The notes beneath the pieces are model-generated. The model was not told where the DNA came from. It made no database searches and saw nothing but the letters and a program-made list of their open reading frames with translations. DNA of 64,000 nt, from the NCBI GenBank assembly GCA_916610825.1, contig OU744447.1, positions 1,370,146 to 1,434,145 of the forward strand. The letters are read 5' to 3'. The first letter of the stretch is position 1; the number at the start of each line of letters is the position of its first letter. Below, piece after piece: positions 59,301 through 64,000 of the stretch. Origin of the DNA: Haliclystus octoradiatus. Its lineage: Eukaryota > Cnidaria > Staurozoa > Stauromedusae > Haliclystidae. A program made the translations under genes and the position numbers.

Positions 59301-62300
59301 CCAATTTGTCATGGGTAATATCGAAAGAACATATCATTTTATTAGATATCGAACGATTTAATCTCTGGATCTTTTTTCGCTGTGCCATGGCAATGGATTA
59401 TAAAAATATTTCTTTACCAAAGACTAATTCTTATCATCGTTTTTAATACCGATGTCAATTTTCGAGTTTCTTTGTCAAAAACAAATGCATTAAAAACATT
59501 GGACAACTTAGATCACTTTATATTGAACAGAAATAGTATGTTGTATTAAGTTAGTATTAATCATTTGAACGTGATTATGAATCAACTCATCTTATTTCGT
59601 AAATAATAAGTGTCAATTTTGATTGCGAAAAGTTTTATTATTTACGAATATTGGACTTGCAGAAATGCTGTTTGTGACGCCGTCTGTAGTTGAACAACGC
59701 TGAACAGCAGGAGTTAAAGTGTAATGACGTTCCGCCACTCCCTCAGACTTCCGCCCAGCGCAAGCTTTCTGTCGATATTACGCAGACCCTACTAATCCAT
59801 AAAAAAAGATTTGGGTCTGCGCGCAGGCTAGTTATCACGTGACTTGACCCTAACCCTAACCCACGGGTGGATCACGTGATCGGACCCTAAACCTAACCCT
59901 AATACTGGGACGAGTGAAACACGTGATCGAGTGAATGACGTAATTGACTGTCGGCGCACACACAGTTGAATCCATAATGGCTGCGACTGCCGGTCAAATA
60001 GACACTTCGTTAAAAATACTAATGACATACAAAATTATAGAAAAGTTTTGGTAAAATAAATGTAGCTAAACGAGATGATAAATATGTTTCACATTTTTCA
60101 ATTATAAGATATTTTTTCAATTATCTATTATAAGCCGTACGGCTTAAAATGTATACATCACCTTTGGGGACACAACGGATTTGGATAAAACTTTTTTTCT
60201 GTTCGCACATGTCACTGTTGCATTTTTCACGTCGCAAATCTTTATCCGTCAAAATTGACATTAAACATGATATTTTGGAGATTCTTTCATTCACTTTTAT
60301 AATGTAAAATCGAGGTAAATAACAAAATGTTACGGATATGGACTAAAAAATTACAAGAAATTAGTACAAGTATCTCAAATATGTCAAGGACAGTTTCTTT
60401 TTTATGATAATGGGGGATTTTGTTATAATGAGGTTAACCAACCTCAATGAGAAATGATCCAACCCCAAGATTTCTGAATTTCTTTTGGACAGCAATTAAA
60501 TGTAGATGACATAACGATTCTGAATTGTTGGGACTAGATCATTGAAAGGAGAAAGGAGATAAAAATGACATCATTTAAGAACTTTAATCAAACAATACCC
60601 CTGCGAAAACCGTTCAGGAGTTCACGAATAAATCATGAACAGTTCATGAACAGTTCATGAACAGTTCGGGAAAATTGGAGCCATTTAACGTTCATGAACT
60701 GTTCATGAACTCCTGAACTGTTTTTCGCAGGGGCAGACATTGAATCATGGCCAAATTTTCATGAACCGTTGATGAACAGTTTGTTAAAACTTCATGTAAA
60801 CATAGCAATTAAATGTCCATGAACTGTTTATAAAGTGTTCGTAACAGTTCTTGAAAACTTTTTATGAAAAGTTGGACAATTTAACGTTCCTGGACTGTTC
60901 ATTAACTGCTTATTAAGTGTTCATGAACCTTTCAGGAACAGTTTATGAACTCGATTAATTTTTCAGCAAGGGCATCGAGAGAGAATTGCGTTAACCGATC
61001 AAGTCAAGTCAAATTTGATTTGCTAGTGTCACACCCGATATCAATAATAAGCATTTACAAACAGTAGAAGTGGTAGCCTGCATCCCGTTTAAGGTAATGC
61101 AGTCTGGATTACTTTTTGTGCCTTTAGTGTATAGTGGTAAGGGTGTTGTACTTCGATTCGTAGGGTCTTGGGTTCAATATCTGACAGAAGTTACCTTCTG
61201 GCTGGCATCTCTCTGCAAAAAAGTTCATGAACAGTTCAAGAACTCAGTTGAAATTTGAACCGTTAATGAACTATCTTTAAAAAGTTTGTCAATCTCGGTT
61301 CATAAACATACAGTTGGTGAACCGATTCATGAACTTTTCATGAAAAATTCATAAAACGAAGTTTTGGTTGACAATTCATGAACTTATCCCAAATTTGATG
61401 AACTGGTCCATGAGCTGTCTGTAAATAGTTCATAAAAGTAACCGTTCATGTACTCCCTTGCGAAAACAGCTCATGAGTTCATGAACAGTTCATGAACAGT
61501 TCATCAACTTTAAATGGCCCCAAATTTTCATGAACTGTTTATGAACAGCCTGTGAGGTTTCATGAAAATCGGAGCCATTCAACGTTTATGAACTGTTCAT
61601 GAACTGTTCATGAACTCCTGAACTGTTTTTCCCAGGGGCTGAGATATGATAAAAAATTATTGAAAAGGTCTTGAACCGAGTTCATGAACATTATTTCAAT
61701 TTCATATTCATGGGATTGTTGTTGGACTAGCTCAAAAATAGATCTGTGTGTCCATGGAATGTTCCTCTAATAATGACTGTGGAAATTGAAATATATGATC
61801 TGAGAATAAAATGCGTCTTGAATGCAGTTTTAAATAGTTAATTGAATAAGTCGCTACATAAATCCAATACAATAAGTTAACATATCATTGCACTTCAGTG
61901 AAACCCGTATATAAAAGCTACCTACAAGATCTAAATGAATGATAAAATCAAGATCCAATTTCATGAACTCTTACGGACAATTCCTGAACAGTTCAAGAAC
62001 AGTTCATGAAAATTTTGGGCCATTTAATGTTCATGAACTGTTCATGAATTCCTGAACTGTTAATTTAGGGAACTATTTCTTCACATTCTTTTTGAATTCG
62101 TGCTAGCCTCTGAGTCCCCCATTTTATCGAATCCTGGTTCTAGCCTTCCGGGATCTAGAATCCCAGTATCCCCACTTTTGTTGAACCCTTTGCAACACAC
62201 GGTTTTTATATATACATGATAATTCAATGGAATATTTGATTGTACTAGCAGTTGGACATTTGATCAGATAATGAATTTCGATTATTCAAATACAATAATT

Positions 62301-63562
62301 ACCTTGTAGACTTTGTGAAAGTTGCAGCGCCAATGACATTCTTGTATGGGAATGAAATACTTTTAGCTATAAACAAATAAGACATCACATACTTAATGAT
62401 CATGTAGGCCCTAGTGGTTGCGTAATAGCTATAACAAAGGGCATCGATAATATAGTCTAGATATAATAAGACATCAATTTTTGATACTTTGAGAATTGTT
62501 TACTGAGTTCAATTTCTCTACAAAAATATTGTCGAATTATTTCTTCTTATTCGATTTCTTATATTATATATTTATTTATTTATTTATGAAGTTTATAAAA
62601 AAAATTAATGAGCATTTCCTGGAAAGTTCAAGAAACTGGACAATTGAACGTTAATAAAATTTTTTACAAAAGTAACAATTCAAACCAAGGAAATTCCTTA
62701 GCCCTCATTATTTAACCTTGGAGTGAAACTTTGAGTAGCAAATACGACTGTTTGCTATTTTCTGATTATTACTTATTATTGAAAATGTCTAAGTGTTACA
62801 AGATGCCAATTTTCTGTAACAGAGCGACATAAAGTTTCAATGTAACGAAGTTATTTATCAAGACAAATTTGTAAAACAATCATTTCATTTCAACTTGTTG
62901 TATAGCTGGCTTGGCTATAACGACATTGAGTTTCAGCGAAACACAACAACGGTCAAACTGGAACTAATTTTTTTATTCAAATTACACATAGATAGATTAC
63001 AGGAATTACATAAGGTGATGACGTCAATTACACATAGAATTACAATTTCACATATACAAGACAGAACAGCTTGATAATTACATTCAAAGTTATAAACACA
63101 GCTACACAGCACAAGTGACACACAAATACAAAGTATCGCCTGCGAAAAAAACTATGAGTTCATGAACAGTTCATGAACAATTCATGAACAGTTCATGAAC
63201 TTCGTGAACGGTTCATGAACAGTTCATGAAAACATTTTTGTTGGTTCATGAACAGTTCATGAACAGTCACAAAGAGTTCATGAGTTCATGAATGTGAAAT
63301 TTCCCAAAAGTTCATGAGCAGTTTGGAACAATTCATGAAATGTTCATGAACTTTCATGAACTGTTCATGAACTTTCATGAACTGTTCATGAACTTTCATG
63401 AACTGTTCATGAACAATTCATGAACTTTTGGGCAATTTCACGTTCATGAACTCATAAACTTTTTTCACAGAGGGTGGTTTACCTGGCGAGACTCTTTCTT
63501 GTTTCGATTGTTTTATGTTCATAATGTAAGTTGTAAGTTCTTTAGTTGCATCTTCATAGTCA
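41245..63562 (-). CDS. PARP-like ADP-ribosyltransferase-domain gene, triad altered (5' end unresolved)
   Basis: Minus-strand exons from 63562 to the stop at 41245. The C-terminal exons 48299-48161, 46525-46452, 42078-42008, 41493-41457 and 41382-41245 join in phase and spell a PARP catalytic fold: MYLVST where active members have L-F-H-G-T; NNNGFQ; FGIGLYFTHHPHLAIKYSE; ILLVKVALGE; then DDYLVVEFDQLYHQY, matching the last strand (PARP1 NEYIVYDIAQV). By that alignment the triad His is Val, Tyr is kept and Glu is Asp, recalling inactive PARP9 and PARP13. N-terminal exons give Glu/Lys-rich coiled-coil text and one or two RRM-like pieces, as in PARP10/14, but that part is less sure. At least one exon is missing between 62303 and 57858, and joins around 48896-49114 do not fit. 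Confidence 0.7.
41457..41493 (-). CDS. PARP-like gene exon K (small)
   Basis: 37 nt after the strong acceptor CTTGCTTCTCTGGTCAG. Completes a Ser codon, then QVCSNSSFESRN, in the place of the PARP x-Y-D-S loop. The donor AAT|GTTCAA is poor, but phase fits both sides and the following intron would be 74 nt. Confidence 0.45.
41765..41900. mobile_element. GTTCATGAAC-type MITE, complete, TA-flanked
   Basis: CCCCTGCGAAAAACAGTCCAG to CTGAACTGTTTTCGCAGGGG with TA on both sides, in the intron between exons J and K of the PARP-like gene. Confidence 0.92.
42008..42078 (-). CDS. PARP-like gene exon J
   Basis: 71 nt; acceptor CAATTTGCTAG, donor GTGATT. Reads GGCILLVKVALGEILSVVKR then DFK, the PARP strand usually written as F-L-C-R-V-L-L-G. 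The 110-bp satellite lies in the intron just before it. Confidence 0.7.
42297..46044 (+). repeat. 110-bp satellite, about 34 copies
   Basis: Head-to-tail units beginning GAGAAAAATGCTACGTCGCA, with TTATTCACCTATTGATTGGC and GAATTGGTTTGGTTATCATG. Spacing is exactly 110 bp across almost the whole array. Variants (GTCACA for GTCGCA, GCGTGAG, TGTCATG, ATTTTTAAAAAGG) recur at multiples of the unit. The first unit, at 42297, has an insertion. Open frames of 66 codons inside are by-products. Lies in the intron between exons I and J of the PARP-like gene. Confidence 0.97.
46068..46230. mobile_element. GTTCATGAAC-type MITE
   Basis: CCTTGTGGAAAAACAGTTCAG to CTGAACTGTTGTTCGCAGGGG, starting 24 bp after the end of the 110-bp satellite. 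Confidence 0.85.
46452..46525 (-). CDS. PARP-like gene exon I: GLYFT motif
   Basis: 74 nt; acceptor TTGTTAG, donor GTACGG. AT plus the preceding G forms Asp, then FSNGPFGIGLYFTHHPHLAI and KYSE. G-x-G-L-Y-F-T with a later K-Y is the hallmark PARP strand carrying the triad Tyr. Confidence 0.75.
46570..46761. mobile_element. GTTCATGAAC-type MITE
   Basis: GCCTGTGAAAACAGTTCCAG to CTGAACTGTTTTTCGCAGGGG; one internal block (GAGGGTTCATGAAAATTGG) is duplicated. It starts 45 bp upstream of exon I of the PARP-like gene. Confidence 0.85.
47715..47890 (+). mobile_element. hAT-type MITE, 3' part
   Basis: GAATTTGATCTAACCTTTCG, AGGATCCCAGGATCCCCAC and TTTTGTCGGATACTGG follow the family's 3' half. Lies in an intron of the PARP-like gene. 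Confidence 0.5.
48161..48299 (-). CDS. PARP-like gene exon H: start of catalytic fold
   Basis: 139 nt; acceptor TTCTCTCTATTTGAAG, donor GTAAAT. After a Lys/Asp-rich lead (SKKDDKDFKQ) it reads GTNDETLVLDMYLVSTLSNE then RLIQINNNGFQIT. The LVST sits where active PARPs have FHGT/WHGS, so the NAD-binding His is missing. Confidence 0.7.
48408..48693. mobile_element. GTTCATGAAC-type MITE, internally amplified
   Basis: CCCCTGCGAAAAACAGTTCAG to CTGAACTGTTTTCGCAGGG. The arm GGGGCCATTTAACGTTCATG is repeated four times in tandem, making the copy longer than the 140-200 bp norm. Confidence 0.9.
48896..49114 (-). CDS. PARP-like gene exon G (joins uncertain)
   Basis: Acceptor ACATCATGTTTTAG; the frame reads NNVHAHEARLERRHDFEIKI, then AQLDLTRRLQYLLISPNLTY and more to QNQLS, meeting TAA at 48892-48894. 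A GTAACA donor before the TAA would end the exon at phase 2, but exon H begins at phase 0. Either the exon is a 3' end of a shorter transcript, or an adjoining small exon was missed. The long charged helical frame looks coding. Confidence 0.4.
49465..49548 (+). CDS. Candidate plus-strand exon, unknown gene (1 of 2)
   Basis: 84 nt (28 codons, phase 0 both ends) after acceptor TTAATATGTTTCAG, with donor GTAATG. Reads VSNCHVGFQHRMMVWSGDHS then SQDFFMND. Joins in frame to 49674-49781. It is opposite in strand to the PARP-like exons around it, so would be a nested gene. Family not recognised. Confidence 0.3.
49674..49781 (+). CDS. Candidate plus-strand exon, unknown gene (2 of 2)
   Basis: 108 nt (36 codons, phase 0) between acceptor TTTGTTTTTATATTGTAG and donor GTATGT, both good. 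Reads RRVTLQMCGFIFTTQGTLED then TNEVLEGDPGESFSFS. However, another plus frame and minus frames are open across the same stretch, so the strand is not certain. Confidence 0.3.
50410..50586. mobile_element. GTTCATGAAC-type MITE, diverged
   Basis: CCCCTGCGAAAAAATGTGTTG to ACTGTGTATCGCAGGGGG with TTCATGAAC units between. Confidence 0.8.
50752..50815 (-). CDS. PARP-like gene exon F (coiled coil)
   Basis: 64 nt; acceptor TTATTTTTTGACAG, donor GTAATT. Reads VSHQEQTIQDLRNENRNLTR then Q, coiled-coil in character. Ends phase 1, which does not fit exon G directly. Confidence 0.6.
51035..51155 (+). mobile_element. tRNA-derived SINE, family 2
   Basis: A box TGGTGTAGTGGCTAGGG and B box GGGTTCAATCC, followed by TTGGCGTCAGGAAGAGCATC, a tail motif seen in SINEs of many animals. 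Fragments appear to be present at 36455-36505 and 61125-61200. Confidence 0.7.
51445..51529 (-). CDS. PARP-like gene exon E (coiled coil)
   Basis: 85 nt; acceptor TTTATACTAG, donor GTTTTG (weak). Reads SRKALECYQAERILIIKLKN, then QIRALQEK, with heptad-like Leu/Ile spacing. Phase 2 in, 0 out. Confidence 0.6.
51778..51911. mobile_element. GTTCATGAAC-type MITE, diverged
   Basis: CCCCTACGAAAGACAAATCAG to CTGAACTGTTTTTCTCAGGG. Confidence 0.75.
52097..52226. mobile_element. GTTCATGAAC-type MITE
   Basis: CCCCTGTGAGAAAAACAGTTC to GAGCTGTTTTCACAGGGG; four decamers in a row near the left end. Confidence 0.9.
52597..52963 (-). mobile_element. tRNA-derived SINE, family 1, full-length copy
   Basis: Reverse copy between two exons of the PARP-like gene. 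In its own orientation it begins GGAGGATTAGCTCAGATGG, has B box GGTTCAAATCC, and ends in the GGGCAACACCGTC block. Head and tail match the 8075 copy well, suggesting fairly recent activity. Confidence 0.8.
53234..53434. mobile_element. GTTCATGAAC-type MITE, complete
   Basis: CCCCTGCGAAAAACAGTTCAG to CTGAACTGTTTTTGCAGGGG with CG on both flanks, inside an intron between exons D and E. Confidence 0.92.
53716..53850 (-). CDS. PARP-like gene exon D
   Basis: 135 nt; acceptor TATTTTGATTTCAG, donor GTGAGT. Reads SPTDNWLNSIPMCYIPFQED, then a Ser/Asn/Lys-rich part, ending LQTEIDE and a split Trp codon completed by exon E. Phases match both neighbours. Confidence 0.6.
53899..54082. mobile_element. GTTCATGAAC-type MITE, complete
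   Basis: CCCCTGCGAAAATCAGTTCAG to CTGAACTGTTTTTGCAGGGG, flanked by AT on both sides. Confidence 0.92.
54302..55638 (+). mobile_element. 1.34-kb TA-type element, copy 2, complete
   Basis: Ends CAGTGGGCGATTCCATC and, at the right, GATGGAACCGCCCCAG; flanked by TA. CAGT-type ends with TA duplication suggest a Tc1/mariner-pogo derivative. Internal sequence matches 26824-27960 closely and contains repeated GTCAGTCAGACACG words. No transposase frame. Confidence 0.85.
55860..55946. mobile_element. GTTCATGAAC-type MITE, half copy
   Basis: Only the right half remains: TTCACGTTCATGAACTCATG and CTTTTTTTGCGGGGG. Confidence 0.65.
56231..56390 (+). mobile_element. hAT-type MITE, degraded
   Basis: Shares CTGAAATCCTAGAGGCATTT, TTTGACCAATAAATCA and AATCTAGGATTCCAGGATTC with the family; ends not intact. 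Confidence 0.5.
56440..56530. mobile_element. GTTCATGAAC-type MITE, half copy
   Basis: GGGGCCATTTAACGTTATGAA to CTGAACTGTTTTCGCAGGGG, with the left end missing. Confidence 0.75.
56718..56846 (+). pseudogene. Short plus-strand frame with helical text, unknown origin
   Basis: Open from just after TAA at 56715-56717 to TGA at 56844-56846: LENENEHASIFAKLIINKLV, then EEATRAMKVDLVMTFDT. It resembles an amphipathic helix of the kind that docks PKA regulatory subunits, but this is only a resemblance. No splice acceptor is apparent, so it may be a fragment of a retrocopy or chance. Confidence 0.15.
57734..57858 (-). CDS. PARP-like gene exon C
   Basis: 125 nt; acceptor TTATCTTTGATTTAG, donor GTATGA. 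Reads CMKDSHVTGCNDAVVTYADH, then DAVSFFKRYEF, the pattern of an RRM beta3-alpha2 unit (AVVTY...DAVSFFK). It could also hold an alternative start at its Met. Phase 0 in, 2 out. Confidence 0.55.
58071..58245. mobile_element. GTTCATGAAC-type MITE
   Basis: CCTTGCGAAAAATAGTTTAG to CTGAACTGTTTTCGCAGGGG; preceded at 58025 by a stray left end (GCAAAAAACAGCTTAGG). Confidence 0.85.
58672..58745 (-). tRNA. tRNA-like sequence with Pol III terminator, probably not a working tRNA
   Basis: In minus orientation: A box TGGCGTAGCTCATTCGG, B box GGTTCGAGTCC, then CCCC and a TTTTTT run, as in a Pol III gene. The acceptor arms do not pair and the D arm is poor, so I regard it as a tRNA pseudogene or SINE head captured by the surrounding inverted-repeat element. 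Confidence 0.4.
59848..59906 (+). repeat. Telomere-like CCCTAA repeats
   Basis: CCCTAACCCTAACCC and CCCTAAACCTAACCCTAA with CACGTGATC between them. The motif equals the animal TTAGGG telomere repeat in reverse, but the run is short and sits inside a transposon arm. Confidence 0.7.
60147..60305 (+). repeat. Dispersed repeat, copy 2
   Basis: Same-orientation partner of 34588-34760 (ACACAACGGATTTGGATAAA). Family unknown. Confidence 0.7.
60598..60733. mobile_element. GTTCATGAAC-type MITE, complete
   Basis: CCCCTGCGAAAACCGTTCAGG to CTGAACTGTTTTTCGCAGGGG; followed by a decayed second copy to about 60970. Confidence 0.9.
61125..61200 (+). mobile_element. SINE family 2 fragment
   Basis: GTGTATAGTGGTAAGGG (A-box-like) and GGGTTCAATATCTGACAG (B-box-like) match the head of the 51035 copy. 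Confidence 0.5.
61454..61638. mobile_element. GTTCATGAAC-type MITE, complete
   Basis: CCCTTGCGAAAACAGCTCATG to CTGAACTGTTTTTCCCAGGGG; decayed pieces on its left from 61215. Confidence 0.85.
61891..61920 (+). mobile_element. pogo-like MITE, end fragment
   Basis: CAGTGAAACCCGTATATAA is one terminal repeat only; the rest is absent or unrecognisable. Confidence 0.5.
62085..62190 (+). mobile_element. hAT-type MITE, 3' part in two copies
   Basis: Two successive family 3' ends: GCTAGCCTCTGAGTCCCCC with ATCGAATCCTGG, then CTAGCCTTCCGGGATCTAG with TTTTGTTGAACCC. Confidence 0.45.
62303..62366 (-). CDS. PARP-like gene exon B
   Basis: 64 nt; acceptor CTTATTTGTTTATAG, donor GTAATT. Reads KSISFPYKNVIGAATFTKST, with an RRM RNP1-like G-A-A-T-F pattern. 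Ends phase 2; direct joining to exon C would give a stop, so an exon is probably missing between them. Confidence 0.5.
63137..63475. mobile_element. GTTCATGAAC-type MITE, longest copy
   Basis: GCCTGCGAAAAAAACTATGAG to AACTTTTTTCACAGAGGG, about 340 bp, made of some twenty TTCATGAAC or near units. It ends 8 bp from exon A of the PARP-like gene. Confidence 0.8.
63483..63562 (-). CDS. PARP-like gene exon A
   Basis: 80 nt; acceptor CCTATTTTAG, donor GTAAAC. Reads DYEDATKELTTYIMNIKQSK then QERVSP, a helical segment. Its final G joins CT of the next exon to give Ala. Further 5' exons must lie beyond 63562. Confidence 0.55.
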
Positions 63563-64000
63563 CTAAAATAGGCAATCAGAATATATATTAAGGTCAATAC
63601 TGAAATACAAAATGGGTCATTTCCATGGTGATCAAATCACACAGTTGGACCATCACCCTTTTTGATTTTGTTGAAATTTGGTATATTAGCAATACCTGTT
63701 GGTTGAAGTTGGATTATCCAGATTTCATATCAAAATTCCAAACAGTAACGATTTTAAGACGCCTCAAACTTTTGGAAAAGGGATAAAATCAATAATAATT
63801 GATAAAATGGGTTAAGTTTGATTAACAATGTCATTTTCACAACAACTGAGCTGGAAAGAGCTTTTGAAAATGGGAAATCACTTTAAGGATTCAGATTTAT
63901 CCCCATCCAATTATCTCCTTTTGTTCTCCTTCTTTTTTCTGCTCTGTGGGAAATTGTAACTGAAACCCTGATAGCCTACACTTTAACAATTAGTAGCATA
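63563..64000. other. Right edge, nothing recognised
   Basis: AT-rich; should contain the intron upstream of PARP-like exon A. No further exon or repeat end is clear. Confidence 0.4.

Larger units (their letters stand above)
58553..60000. mobile_element. 1.45-kb element with perfect 31-bp inverted ends
   Basis: TATTTGACCGGCAGTCGCAG and the next 11 bases at 58553-58583 are repeated exactly, inverted, at 59970-60000. A second inverted pair (GCCTGCGCGCAGACCC to CTTGCGCTGG) lies inside at about 58795-58872 and 59740-59832. The left arm holds a tRNA-like segment and the right arm CCCTAA repeats. No transposase; weak 85-codon frames in the centre (59189-59446) are not convincing. Target duplication not identified. 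Confidence 0.85.

Noticed and set aside
59134-59446. Overlapping 84-85-codon frames on opposite strands
   Set aside because: They lie within the 1.45-kb inverted-repeat element; no transposase motif or homology seen.
59848-59906. A chromosome end or fusion point
   Set aside because: Only a few CCCTAA units, enclosed in one arm of a transposon with intact sequence on both sides.

Overview
This is AT-rich animal (metazoan) nuclear DNA: small exons with GT-AG introns, animal gene families, tRNA-derived SINEs and a very high load of short inverted-repeat transposons. A marine invertebrate, possibly an invertebrate deuterostome such as a tunicate, would fit, but nothing here fixes the species. 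Nothing looks prokaryotic, and I see no rRNA, CRISPR array or certain functional tRNA.

Three multi-exon genes can be rebuilt by joining exons whose splice phases match. (1) A ROR-type receptor on the minus strand (about 18.5 kb down to 5.4 kb): linker, one Ig domain split over two exons, a 28-nt microexon, and a ten-cysteine Frizzled-like domain over two exons. Its kringle, membrane and kinase parts must lie left of the window. (2) A complete aldo-keto reductase of the AKR1A1 (aldehyde reductase) type on the plus strand, six exons, 24587-36162, 323 residues, all four catalytic residues present. (3) A minus-strand gene from 63.6 kb down to 41.2 kb whose C-terminal half folds as a PARP-like ADP-ribosyltransferase domain. 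The His and Glu of the H-Y-E triad are replaced (Val-Tyr-Asp as I align it), so it may be a pseudo-enzyme. Genes 2 and 3 converge, with about 5 kb between their stop codons.

Layout: 1-5.4 kb, intron or flank with no visible gene; 5.4-18.5 kb, ROR exons with pogo-like and hAT-like MITEs, a SINE and a palindromic Penelope-like remnant set among (AAT)n runs; 20.0-21.4 kb, a tandem array of about 140-bp units; 23.2-24.5 kb, a 1.27-kb transposon with a perfect 9-bp target duplication directly upstream of AKR exon 1; 24.6-36.2 kb, AKR gene with transposon-filled introns; 37.5-38.3 kb, a SINE split by another element; 41.2-63.6 kb, PARP-like gene with a 3.75-kb satellite (about 34 copies of 110 bp) in one intron; 54.3-55.6 kb and 26.8-28.0 kb, two near-identical copies of a 1.3-kb TA-flanked element; 58.55-60.0 kb, a 1.45-kb element with perfect 31-bp terminal repeats, a tRNA-like segment and telomere-like repeats.

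The most unusual element is a MITE family built largely of the self-complementary decamer GTTCATGAAC between CCCCTGCGAAAA-type ends. It occurs about 25 times between 26.5 kb and the right edge and never in the first 26.5 kb.
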